DNA of 64,000 nucleotides from Nevskiales bacterium (GTDB lineage: Bacteria > Pseudomonadota > Gammaproteobacteria > Nevskiales > Nevskiaceae): positions 62,001 through 126,000 of the forward strand of contig JAQVDP010000009.1 in NCBI GenBank assembly GCA_028698335.1, given 5' to 3'. Below the pieces are notes generated by a model. It saw only the letters and a program-made list of their open reading frames with translations. It did not search any database and was not told where the DNA came from. Of this stretch, positions 24,919 through 32,847 are shown piece after piece. The translations under genes were made by a program, and so were the position numbers. How positions within the stretch are numbered: the first letter of the stretch is position 1; each line of letters opens with the position of its first letter.

Positions 24919-25602
24919 ATGGTCGTTCCGGTTTCAGCCGGCGCCGGTCCGGTTGCGGGCACCGACGCCTGGCAGGTCCAGGCCTACAGCCTGCGCGCGA
25001 TTGACGGGCAACTGGATCGCCAGCGCTACGAGGCGCTGCTGGCCCAGGTCTACGAACCCCTCGGCTTCATGACCGATGGGGTCCTGCCGGGGCGGCAATC
25101 GCGCTGCTTCGTGATCGAATACCGCGCTGCGATTGTCGCGATCTACCGTCTGACCGAGGTGGATGATCCGCGCAGTCCCTATCACGACCTGCTGCCGGGC
25201 GATGGCGGTCACGCGCGCGACCTGCGCCTGCTCGAGGTCAATAACGTCGTGATCACCAGACCGATGCGCTCGACGATCCTCCTGGGACTGATGCTGCACG
25301 CCGCGGCGAGCTGGGCGCACGCCGCGGGCTACGACCGCATCGTCGGCATGACGCGCTACCAGACGCTGCGTTTTTTCGTCGAGTTCGGGGTGGTGCCGAT
25401 CGATCATGCGCCGCTGCATCTGCTCGGGCGACCGGAGCTGAAGGATTTCGCGATCTACTACGACACCCGCGATCCGGAATCGATCGCGTACATGCATGAA
25501 CGCGCGCGGCGGTGGTTCCATCAAAAGGCGGTGATGCGCGCGATCGAATGCAAGTACATCGGCCGCGCCGGCGCCGACCTTGACCGCAGGCAGGCGGCAT
25601 AG
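24919..25602 (+). CDS. LuxI/FeeM-like GNAT acyltransferase
   Basis: A 227-residue protein of the acyl-homoserine-lactone-synthase-like branch of the GNAT fold. The central part can be laid over LuxI: IYRLTEVDDPRSPYHDLLPG resembles the RLLPTTGPYML block (Arg77 at the place of a conserved Arg) and RLLEVNNVVI resembles the WELSRFAV block (Glu106 at the place of the catalytic-region Glu). The N-terminal W/F/D landmarks of true LuxI are not clear, so it may make an N-acyl amino acid or another acyl signal. It ends 2 bp before the AlkB-like gene in the lux-box operon. PEP-CTERM-associated acyltransferase is another possible label. Confidence 0.7.
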   Translation: MVVPVSAGAGPVAGTDAWQVQAYSLRAIDGQLDRQRYEALLAQVYEPLGFMTDGVLPGRQSRCFVIEYRAAIVAIYRLTEVDDPRSPYHDLLPGDGGHARDLRLLEVNNVVITRPMRSTILLGLMLHAAASWAHAAGYDRIVGMTRYQTLRFFVEFGVVPIDHAPLHLLGRPELKDFAIYYDTRDPESIAYMHERARRWFHQKAVMRAIECKYIGRAGADLDRRQAA

Positions 25603-25604
25603 AC

Positions 25605-26672
25605 ATGCCGGCACTGATCTATCCGCTCATGGTGGGCTTGAGTCTGGTGCTTGGCGGTGCGTGGATGTGGCTGCCGCTGGCGTTCAATCTGTTACTGGTT
25701 CCCCTGGCCGACGCCGGCATGCGCAAGTGGTGGCCGGATTGGCAGCCGTCGGTCCGCCTCCAGCGCCGGCTGTTCGCGCCATGGAGCTTCGTGCTGTACG
25801 CGGTGATGCAGACCACCGTTCTGGCGACGGCGTTGTGCAAGGCCAGCCAGGGTCTGTCGGGTGCGGAATGGTTCGCGTGGGTGTCGGCCGTCGGCATCAT
25901 GACCGGGACCGCCGGGATCACCGCAGCGCATGAGCTGGTCCACCGTGGATCGTCCGCGATGCGCGCGCTCGGCCTGAGTCTGCTGGCGATGGTCGGATAC
26001 ATGCATTTCCGGATCGAGCACGTCTACGGCCATCATCGTCACGTGGCCACGGCCGACGATCCCGGCAGTGCGCCACTCGGCCAGAGTTTTCCGCAGTTCT
26101 TTGCACACATGCTGGTCGCAGGACCCGCCGCGGCCTGGCGGATCGAGACGCGGCGGCTGCGGCGGCGAGGGCTGCCGTGGTGGAGCGCGCGTAATCGTAT
26201 GCTGCATTACCTGGCGATCCAGTCCGGCCTGATCGCCGCGATTGCCGTCGTGCTCGGTCCGGCAGCGGTGCTGTTCTTCGTGCTGCAGAGTCTGATGGCT
26301 GTCCATCTGCTCGAGGCGGTCAATTACGTCCAGCACTACGGCCTGCGTCGCCGCCGCCGGGTCGCGGGCTGGCAGTCGGTCGGGCCAGAGCACGCCTGGG
26401 ATTCGATCGATCCGGTTTCGGGACTGCTGGTGTTCAACCTGAGCCGGCACGCCGACCATCACGCCGACGTCCGCCGCACGGCGGCCGATCTGCGCGTGCA
26501 CGCGCAGAGCCCCAGGCTGCCGCTGAGTTTCTACACCATGGTGTTCGTGGCCCTGATCCCGCCGTTGTGGCACGCGCTGATGGATGCACGAGCGCGCCGG
26601 GTCGCGGCTGCGGATCGCGCATCCACGACGATCGCCGGGTGCGGGTTCGGTGGGCAGGAGATCAAGGCATGA
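25605..26672 (+). CDS. AlkB-like membrane di-iron hydroxylase
   Basis: A 355-residue membrane protein with all histidine motifs of the alkane-hydroxylase family: HELVHR near residue 109, EHVYGHHRHV near residue 138, NYVQHYGL near residue 240 and LSRHADHH near residue 279. Six hydrophobic stretches fit the membrane helices. AlkB enzymes use O2 and rubredoxin-derived electrons to hydroxylate terminal carbons of alkanes or alkyl chains; no rubredoxin gene is next to it. Placement between a LuxI-like acyltransferase and an alpha/beta hydrolase in a lux-box operon suggests it tailors an acyl product rather than serving alkane growth. Confidence 0.88.
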   Translation: MPALIYPLMVGLSLVLGGAWMWLPLAFNLLLVPLADAGMRKWWPDWQPSVRLQRRLFAPWSFVLYAVMQTTVLATALCKASQGLSGAEWFAWVSAVGIMTGTAGITAAHELVHRGSSAMRALGLSLLAMVGYMHFRIEHVYGHHRHVATADDPGSAPLGQSFPQFFAHMLVAGPAAAWRIETRRLRRRGLPWWSARNRMLHYLAIQSGLIAAIAVVLGPAAVLFFVLQSLMAVHLLEAVNYVQHYGLRRRRRVAGWQSVGPEHAWDSIDPVSGLLVFNLSRHADHHADVRRTAADLRVHAQSPRLPLSFYTMVFVALIPPLWHALMDARARRVAAADRASTTIAGCGFGGQEIKA

Positions 26673-27619
26673 AAGAGTCTGTTCGGGAGTGGGCAGCTGC
26701 GGTACCGGCTGTGGCATCCGGAGCCGCGCGCGGTCGGTCGGTCCCCAGCGCCGTGCGGCATGCGCCGTGGCCGGTCCGCGGTTTCTTCCAGGTCATCGGG
26801 CGGGTGATGCCCGGGACAGTCGGTCGGTGGACGGCCCGACGCATGATCACGCCGCAGCGTCGCCGCGCGTCCGGCGTCGAGTCCGAGGTTCCGGATGCGG
26901 GCGCGGCACGGGAGCTGGTCCTGGACTGCGGCGGTCTGCAGTTGCGCGGGCGGCAGTGGGGCCCGGTCGGCCGACCGCCGGTGTTGCTGGCTCACGGCTG
27001 GGAGGGGCGGGCCGAGGATCTGTCCCGTTTCGTCGGTCCGCTGCTGCGCCACGGGTTTCAGGTGGTGGCGATGGATGCGCCGGCACATGGCCGCTCGGCC
27101 GGGACACGCACCGACGTGCAGCACTATGCCCGCGCGCTGGCCTGCATCGCGGATCGTCTGGGGCCGTTGCATGCGATCGTCGCGCATTCGATCGGTGCTG
27201 CCGCGGCGTCGGTCTATCTCGGTGAACTGGATGGCCGGGCGAGGGCACTGGCGCTGATCGCGCCGGGCGGCGACCTGCTCGACGAAACCCGCCGCGTCGC
27301 CGCGGCGATCGGGCTGCCGCCGGCCGCCCTGGCACGCCTTCAGGCATTCCTGTCCGGGCATTTCGGCCGACCGCTCGCAGCCTGCTCGACGCGCCGGGCG
27401 GTCCGCGCCATCGCGGTGCCGGCACTGGTGCTGCATGACGAGGACGATCGCGTCGTCCCCGTCGCCGACGGTCGCGCCGTCGCGCAGGCATTGCCGGCCG
27501 CGCGCTTTGTCCCGACCCGTGGCCTGGGGCATCGGCGCATCCTGCGGGATCCGGCCGTCATCGACGCCGTCGTCGGGTTCTGCGTTCAGGCGCTGCCCGC
27601 ATCAGAACGGGATATGTGA
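26669..27619 (+). CDS. alpha/beta hydrolase
   Basis: A 316-residue alpha/beta-hydrolase. Oxyanion region LLAHGWEGRAED near residue 108, nucleophile elbow AHSIGAA near residue 171 (first Gly of GxSxG replaced by Ala), acid in HDEDDRVVP near residue 255 and catalytic His in GLGHRRIL near residue 288. Its ATG overlaps the AlkB-like stop by 4 nt, so it belongs to the lux-box operon. It may release or hydrolyse an acyl or ester product, or act as a thioesterase. An N-terminal extension of about 85 residues precedes the hydrolase core. Confidence 0.85.
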   Translation: MKESVREWAAAVPAVASGAARGRSVPSAVRHAPWPVRGFFQVIGRVMPGTVGRWTARRMITPQRRRASGVESEVPDAGAARELVLDCGGLQLRGRQWGPVGRPPVLLAHGWEGRAEDLSRFVGPLLRHGFQVVAMDAPAHGRSAGTRTDVQHYARALACIADRLGPLHAIVAHSIGAAAASVYLGELDGRARALALIAPGGDLLDETRRVAAAIGLPPAALARLQAFLSGHFGRPLAACSTRRAVRAIAVPALVLHDEDDRVVPVADGRAVAQALPAARFVPTRGLGHRRILRDPAVIDAVVGFCVQALPASERDM

Positions 27620-27724
27620 TCCCCGCCAACGCATCCGCGGCGGCGGAGCCGGTAGCGGCGAAACCGGTCTCTGGATACCGGGCACGGCTCGGATTACGAT
27701 GCCGCACCTGCCCCGGATATCACC

Positions 27725-28210
27725 ATGGATAGGCTTATCGACGCGGCTACCGCCTCCTTCATGCTGGGAGGGCTGTCTCTGAATCTGGCATCCTGCGACC
27801 CGCGCCTGCAGCCTTCGCTCGCGCGCGCCTGCGGGTGTGATCTGGATGCCGACGGCGGACGCCTGAGTATCTGCGTTGGCCGGGTGCAGGGGGCCCAGGT
27901 GCTGGGAGACATCGTTGCCGGTGCCGCCGTCGCGGCGGTGTTCTCCGAGGTCGTCAGCCACCGGACGCTGCAGATCAAGGCCAGCAGCGCGGTGGTGAGG
28001 GCGCCGACGCGCGCCGATCACGCCGCGGTGGACCGCTATCTGGAGCGCTTTGCGACACGCCTCGATGCGATCGGTTTCACGCCGCGCTTCGTGTCCGCCC
28101 TGTTCAGCTTCGACGCGGGCGACTTCATGGTGGTCGAAATGCGGCCGGAGGAGATCTATTCGCAGACGCCCGGCCCCGGTGCCGGGCAGCGTTTGCAGGC
28201 CGCGGCGTGA
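27725..28210 (+). CDS. pyridoxamine-phosphate-oxidase-like split-barrel protein
   Basis: A 161-residue protein with a flavin split-barrel look (LSICVGRVQGAQVLGDIVAG, TLQIKASSAVVRAP) and a C-terminal block SFDAGDFMVVEMRPEEIYSQTPGPGAG. I cannot see a definite cofactor motif, so flavin or F420 binding is unproven. Its end overlaps the start of the next gene by 4 nt, which itself begins with a related barrel, so the two probably act together. It begins 105 bp after the lux-box operon and may or may not be read through from it. Confidence 0.65.
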   Translation: MDRLIDAATASFMLGGLSLNLASCDPRLQPSLARACGCDLDADGGRLSICVGRVQGAQVLGDIVAGAAVAAVFSEVVSHRTLQIKASSAVVRAPTRADHAAVDRYLERFATRLDAIGFTPRFVSALFSFDAGDFMVVEMRPEEIYSQTPGPGAGQRLQAAA

Positions 28211-29553
28211 AGCTGGGGCTTGATAACATCCGCCCGTGCCTGGAAGGCGGGATCCCCGGCGTGCTGGCGACCTGCTCGCCGGACGGTGTTCCCAACGTCA
28301 CGCTGGTTTCGCAGGTCTATCGGGCCGACGCCGAGCACGTCGCCCTGTCGTTCCAGTTCTTCAACAAGACCCGGGAGAACATCCTCGCCAACCCCAGGGC
28401 CACCGTGCAGCTGATCCATCCGGTTACCGCGGCGCGCTTCCGCATGAGCCTGCACTATGAGCGCACCGAGTCCGCCGGACCGCTGTTCGAGCGCATGAAG
28501 GCACAGCTGTCGGGCATCGCCTCGCATACCGGCATGAACGGCATCTTTCATCTGCGGGGCGCCGACATCTATCGGGTCGTCTCGATCGAGGCGCTGCCGG
28601 GCCCGGTGATCGACCAGCCGGCCTGCGCCGGGACCCCGGTGCCCGGTCTGCGCGCGATCTGCCAGCAGATCGTGGCGATCACCGACCTCGATCATCTGCT
28701 CGAGGTGTTGCTGGCGGAGCTGGAACGGCACATGGATTTCCGCCACTCGATGGTGCTGCTGGCCGATGCCGCCGACCGCAAGCTGTACACGGTCGCGACG
28801 CGGGGGTTTTCCAGCTCCGGCGTCGGTGCCGAGATTCCGCTGGGCGCGGGCGTCATCGGTGTTGCCGCCGAGCAGCGCACGCCGATCCGGGTTTCGCATG
28901 CGACCGCCGAGTACGCCTACAGCCGTGCCGTGCGCGACGCGCTGCTCGCGCAGGGGCAGGTCGAGTCGCTGGAGACCGAGATTCCGTTTCCCGGGTTGCC
29001 GTCGCCGCGCAGCCAGCTGGCGGTGCCGATCGTTGCGGCCGATGCCTTGCTCGGTGTGCTCTATGTCGAGTCGCCGGTGGATCAGCGCTTCAGTTACGAC
29101 GACGAGGATGCCCTGCTGGTCATCGCCAGCCTGCTGGCGGTCAAGCTGCCCGGACTGTCCGAAGCCGACGACGATGCCGCCGACGATCGCGGTGGCGCCG
29201 AGCCGGCGGCGACCGGTGAAGATCCCTCGGCGCCGGTGACGGTGCGGTGCTTCACGCACGATCACAGTGTCTTCATCGACAACGATTATCTGATCAAGGG
29301 CGTCGCCGGCGCCGTGTTGTGGAAGCTGCTGAGCGTGTATCAACAGGACCAGCGCGTCGATTTCAGCAATCGTGAACTGCGGCGTGACGGTTCATTGCGG
29401 TTGCCGGACATCGTCGACAATCTCGAGGCGCGCCTGATCCTGCTCAAGCGCCGGCTCGACGAGCGCTGCCCGTTCATCCGGATCGAGAAGACCGGCCGCG
29501 GGCGCTTCCGGCTGGTGGTCACGCGCCGCCTGGTGCTGGACGGGCAGGGCTGA
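28207..29553 (+). CDS. split-barrel / GAF / winged-helix fusion protein
   Basis: A 448-residue protein with three parts. Residues about 10-130 are a pyridoxamine-phosphate-oxidase-like barrel (GIPGVLATCSPDGVPNVTLV). Residues about 150-315 are a GAF domain (DLDHLLEVLLAELERHMDF ... QLAVPIVAADALLGVLYVE). Residues about 350-440 resemble an OmpR-like winged helix (FSNRELRRDGSLRLPDIVDN ... FIRIEKTGRGRFRLV). It uses a GTG start overlapping the previous gene. The arrangement suggests a flavin- or heme-sensing transcription regulator, which is inference; known split-barrel domains also bind F420 or heme. Confidence 0.72.
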   Translation: MKLGLDNIRPCLEGGIPGVLATCSPDGVPNVTLVSQVYRADAEHVALSFQFFNKTRENILANPRATVQLIHPVTAARFRMSLHYERTESAGPLFERMKAQLSGIASHTGMNGIFHLRGADIYRVVSIEALPGPVIDQPACAGTPVPGLRAICQQIVAITDLDHLLEVLLAELERHMDFRHSMVLLADAADRKLYTVATRGFSSSGVGAEIPLGAGVIGVAAEQRTPIRVSHATAEYAYSRAVRDALLAQGQVESLETEIPFPGLPSPRSQLAVPIVAADALLGVLYVESPVDQRFSYDDEDALLVIASLLAVKLPGLSEADDDAADDRGGAEPAATGEDPSAPVTVRCFTHDHSVFIDNDYLIKGVAGAVLWKLLSVYQQDQRVDFSNRELRRDGSLRLPDIVDNLEARLILLKRRLDERCPFIRIEKTGRGRFRLVVTRRLVLDGQG

Positions 29554-29627
29554 GCCGTCGCGGAGCGTCGGGGCAATCGGCGGCGCGCCGCCGGGACCGG
29601 CGCACCGCGGTTCCGACGTCGGGAGGT

Positions 29628-30329
29628 TCAGGCCAGTGCGGCGGCGAGGCGCTCGCGGTCGGCGGCCGGGATCTGCGGCAGCAGTCCCGTCAGCAGGCCG
29701 GTGAAGGCTTCGGCGGGCATCGCCTGCCGCAGATGGCTGAGCAGTTCGAGCCGTTCCGGCTGGCCGATGGCCGGCACCATGTGCCGGATCACGGCCGCCT
29801 TTTCGTGGTCGGGAATCGAACCGGTGAGAGCGGACTCGATCGCGATGATCTCGGCGTCGGAGTAGCAGTCCCACAACACGGCGTTGTTGTAGGACTCCTC
29901 GACCAGCATGTGTTCGAAGTTCTCGGCGACGAAGCTGCTGAGGTTCAGATACAGCGCATCGAGCAACCGCGCCCGGCATGCGCCGGAGCTGGCGCGCACG
30001 CGCGCCACGTCGCGCCCGAGCGCTTCGATGCTGCGCAGATGCTGGTCGTGGTCGGCCGCGGTCTTGTGGGCGGAGCCGGGTCGCCGGGCCTCCATCGCGG
30101 CATGGATGAAGTCGTTCTCGTGTTCAAGATGGCCGTTGCACATCTCGAGCAGGTCGATGGTCGCATCGAGCGTGACGTCCACCGTGCCGGCATCGTCCGG
30201 ATCGACCCGGCCCAGCTCGACCAGGGTCTGGGCCATCGCCGCACGCAGCGCGCGATGGATGCGGCGATAGGTGTCGTAGCGCGTCGGTTCGACCGTGCGG
30301 GCGGCTGCGGAGGTCGGTTCGTGCTGCAT
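29628..30329 (-). CDS. hemerythrin-domain protein
   Basis: A 233-residue helical protein with a hemerythrin-like N-terminal domain: HRALRAAMAQTL near residue 25, NGHLEHENDFIHAAME near residue 64, then DHDQHL near residue 93, and E-H pairs further on (FEHMLVEE). Such proteins bind a di-iron centre for oxygen or nitric-oxide sensing and storage. A C-terminal extension (YSDAEIIAIESALTGSIPDH) is seen in a common soluble subgroup. ATG 30329 follows CAGGAG. It diverges from msrA with a phased operator in between, which suggests a shared redox or nitrosative stress theme. Confidence 0.8.
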   Translation of the reverse strand: MQHEPTSAAARTVEPTRYDTYRRIHRALRAAMAQTLVELGRVDPDDAGTVDVTLDATIDLLEMCNGHLEHENDFIHAAMEARRPGSAHKTAADHDQHLRSIEALGRDVARVRASSGACRARLLDALYLNLSSFVAENFEHMLVEESYNNAVLWDCYSDAEIIAIESALTGSIPDHEKAAVIRHMVPAIGQPERLELLSHLRQAMPAEAFTGLLTGLLPQIPAADRERLAAALA

Positions 30330-30407
30330 CGGTGGCTCCTGTCGGTGGTGCCCGAAGCCGGGCAGAATGGATGCCGCAGATGCTAGGCGGCGCACTCGGA
30401 GCGGGTT

Positions 30408-30451
30408 GCTAAATCATCCCTAACCGGATGCTAAATATTCGCTAAGCTGTG
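30408..30451. promoter_or_regulatory. four 11-bp-phased CTAA direct repeats between hemerythrin gene and msrA
   Basis: GCTAAAT (30408), CCTAACC (30419), GCTAAAT (30430) and GCTAAGC (30441) recur every 11 bp, one helical turn. This is the layout used by OmpR/PhoB-type response regulators such as PhoB or PmrA. No two-component gene lies next to it. Confidence 0.55.
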
Positions 30452-30571
30452 AAGGCCCAGCCGCTGCGAGCGTGCATCCGTGGAAGAGAGGCGCCGGAAC
30501 GGCGGCCGGATGCGCGGGCGGATCCGGGTTCACCCACGAGAACGATCAACATGCTGTTGCCGGAGGCGGTC

Positions 30572-31210
30572 ATGAATCTGTTCAGTCGCAGCAGGGGCCA
30601 GGACCACGGTCTGACGCCCGCGGACTTTCCCGGGCCCGATCTCGACGTGGCCGACGGGGGCGCGCCGCAGCGGGCGATTCTCGGAGGCGGTTGTTTCTGG
30701 TGCGTGGAAGCGGTTTTCACCGCGCTCGACGGGGTGCTCGAAGTGACATCGGGTTATGCCGGCGACAGCGCTGCGAAAGCCGACTACGAGACCGTCTGCA
30801 CCGGCGGGACCAATCACGCCGAAGTCGTGGAAGTGCGTTTCGATCCCGGCCGCATCAGTTTCGGGCAGTTGCTCAAGGTGTTCTTCTCGGTCGCGCACGA
30901 CCCGACCCAGCTCGACCGCCAGGGCAACGACCGCGGGCGCCAGTACCGGTCGGTGATCTTCTGCGTCGACGACGAACAGAAGACCGTGGCCGAGGCCTAT
31001 ATCCGCAAGCTCGACGCCGCGCACTACTTCGCGGATCCGATCGTGACCGCGGTCGAGCCGTTGCCGGCGTTCTACGCCGCCGAGGCCTATCACCAGAACT
31101 ACGCCGCGCTGCATCCGGATCAGCCGTACATCCAGGCGGTCGCGTTGCCCAAGGTGGACAAGCTGGAGACGTACTACGCGGACCGGCTCAAGCCGCCCTC
31201 GGATCGATGA
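30572..31210 (+). CDS. msrA: peptide-methionine (S)-S-oxide reductase
   Basis: MsrA reduces methionine S-sulfoxide in proteins. The active-site motif GGCFWCVEAVF lies near residue 38, followed by SGYAGG-like SGYAGDS, the NHAEVVEV block and YRSVIF. The length of 212 residues is typical, and no signal peptide is seen, so it should be cytoplasmic. ATG 30572 follows GGAGG at 5 nt. Its stop codon overlaps the start of a thioredoxin-like gene (ATGA), which may supply reducing power or work on the periplasmic side. Four phased CTAA repeats upstream suggest response-regulator control. Confidence 0.95.
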   Translation: MNLFSRSRGQDHGLTPADFPGPDLDVADGGAPQRAILGGGCFWCVEAVFTALDGVLEVTSGYAGDSAAKADYETVCTGGTNHAEVVEVRFDPGRISFGQLLKVFFSVAHDPTQLDRQGNDRGRQYRSVIFCVDDEQKTVAEAYIRKLDAAHYFADPIVTAVEPLPAFYAAEAYHQNYAALHPDQPYIQAVALPKVDKLETYYADRLKPPSDR

Positions 31211-31782
31211 CCGGCGTTCCGCGCCGTGCGGCGCGGGGCATCGTCGTGGCGGTCCTGATGGCTGCGGCGCTGCAGGTTGCTGGCGTGCACGCGGCGTCCG
31301 TTCGGCCTCTGTCTCCGGCCGACGCCGCCCGGCCGGCACCCGCCTTCGGGGGCGCCGCGGAGGACTGGATCGGATCGGCGCCGCTGCGCTGGGATGCGCT
31401 TGAGGGCAAGGTCGTCCTGCTCGATTTCTGGACCTTTGCGTGCTTCAACTGTTTCCGTTCGTTTCCCTGGCTCAATGCGCTGGAGCGGGCCTATGGTCCG
31501 TGTGGCCTGCAGGTCATCGGCATCCACACGCCCGAGTTCGATTTCGAGCAGCGGCGCGAGAACGTCGAAGCCAAGATGGCCGAGTACGGGCTGCATCATC
31601 CGGTCATGCAGGACAACGCGCACCGGTACTGGAATGCGATCGGCAACCGCTACTGGCCGGCGTTCTATCTGATCGACAAGCAGGGTCGCATCCGCGCGCT
31701 GTACGTCGGGGAGACCCATGTCGGCGATGCGCAGGCCCAGGCCATCGCCCGCGATGTGGAAGCCTTGCTGGCGGAGCCCTGA
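31207..31782 (+). CDS. TlpA/DsbE-like thioredoxin-fold protein
   Basis: A 191-residue exported thioredoxin-like protein. An N-terminal export helix (IVVAVLMAAALQVAGVHA) leads to a thioredoxin fold with the active-site FACFNCF (Cys-Phe-Asn-Cys) near residue 80, the cis-Pro block YWPAFYLIDKQGRI and a C-terminal helix. The C-F-N-C centre differs from the usual CPxC of TlpA. Its ATG overlaps the msrA stop by 4 nt, so both are made together; it could relay thiol reduction in the envelope during oxidative stress. Confidence 0.85.
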   Translation: MTGVPRRAARGIVVAVLMAAALQVAGVHAASVRPLSPADAARPAPAFGGAAEDWIGSAPLRWDALEGKVVLLDFWTFACFNCFRSFPWLNALERAYGPCGLQVIGIHTPEFDFEQRRENVEAKMAEYGLHHPVMQDNAHRYWNAIGNRYWPAFYLIDKQGRIRALYVGETHVGDAQAQAIARDVEALLAEP

Positions 31783-31821
31783 TTCCGCCTGTCGTTCCGG
31801 GGTCGGCCGAGTGAGCACCAA

Positions 31822-31851
31822 AAAGGGCGCGACCCGGCGGGCGCGCCCTTT
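31822..31851. terminator. bidirectional terminator
   Basis: AAAGGGCGCG (31822-31831) pairs exactly with CGCGCCCTTT (31842-31851) across 10 nt, with A-runs and T-runs on both sides, between two convergent genes. Confidence 0.8.
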
Positions 31852-31896
31852 GCGGTTGCAGTACGGCGCGATCGCGCCGTCGGCCGTCGGCAGGCC

Positions 31897-32736
31897 CTAG
31901 TTGCCGAACAGTTTCTTGAACGCCTTGTCGAGGGCCTTGTCGACGACGGTGTCGGTTGCCTCGTCGACCTCCTGGTCGGCGCGCTGTTCGACGCGGTCCT
32001 GCTGGCGGTCAGCCTTCTTGCCGAGCACTGCGCCCAGGTCGAAGCCGGCGCCACCCTGGGCGCTGGCGCCGCCCATGGCGCCGAGGTTCGGAAGCGTCTG
32101 CGGCGCCGACGGCAACTCGAATCGCGACGACGACGGGTTCTTGCCGCTCAGGCTCACGACGGTCATCTGCGAGCCGTAGCGCAGGACGCCGGCACGCTTG
32201 CCGTCGAGCTGTTTCCAGAGTTCGGTTTCGCCGGGGCGCTTGTCGACGCCGGCGGAGGCCGAGAACGTGCGCGCCATGCGCTCCATCGCCTGCGTCAGCT
32301 CCCAGGCGCGCGCGTTGTTCGACAGCACGACCTCCTCGGTGCGCTTCTTGCCCTTGGCGTCGACGTACTCGAGCACATGGACCTCGCCGCGCAGGCCGGC
32401 GACGGTCTCGGTACGGCCCGTGGCATGCAGACCGATCAGACGCTCGACGTCCGATCCCATTTCACCGGGATTCGCGGCGGCCTGCTGGCCGAACATCTGC
32501 GCCATCCCGGACATGTCGATCACGGTCTGGCCGGTCACGGCGTACATCTTGCCGTCACGCATGACCATGTGGGTCTGCGCTTCGCCGTCGACGTCGAAAC
32601 GCAGTTTGTCGCCGAGGTAATCGACACGCATGGTCTGTGAACGACCGTCGGCGTCCGACTTGAGTACGGCGGTGCCGCCGGCCCAGGCCGACAGCGACAT
32701 CATCGAAAGAGCTACTGCACTGAGCAGGGTGCGCAT
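31897..32736 (-). CDS. exported hypothetical protein (DUF4412-like)
   Basis: A 279-residue periplasmic protein with a clear signal peptide (LLSAVALSMMSLSAWA). The mature part has beta-strand-rich segments (MRVDYLGDKLRFDVDGEAQT, HMVMRDGKMYAVTGQTVIDM, RGEVHVLEYVDAKGKKRTEE) like the DUF4412 lipoprotein-carrier-like group, followed by a Gly/Ala linker and a charged helical tail (DRQQDRVEQRADQEVDEATD). No enzyme motif is visible. It diverges from the ECF sigma factor gene and may be one of its targets. Confidence 0.7.
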   Translation of the reverse strand: MRTLLSAVALSMMSLSAWAGGTAVLKSDADGRSQTMRVDYLGDKLRFDVDGEAQTHMVMRDGKMYAVTGQTVIDMSGMAQMFGQQAAANPGEMGSDVERLIGLHATGRTETVAGLRGEVHVLEYVDAKGKKRTEEVVLSNNARAWELTQAMERMARTFSASAGVDKRPGETELWKQLDGKRAGVLRYGSQMTVVSLSGKNPSSSRFELPSAPQTLPNLGAMGGASAQGGAGFDLGAVLGKKADRQQDRVEQRADQEVDEATDTVVDKALDKAFKKLFGN

Positions 32737-32847
32737 GACATTTCTCCGTTGCGGTTATCGCTCGCCGCGGAGTCTGGACGATTCGTGCCGGACCGACTGC
32801 GAGCTGCTTCACTCTTCCTGAAACGGGAAACCCGCCATAATTGCGAC

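Noticed and set aside
29569-29593. CGGGGCAATCGGCGGCG shared with 58191-58207, considered as a dispersed repeat
   Set aside because: Only two short copies, each explained as part of a GC-rich hairpin between genes.
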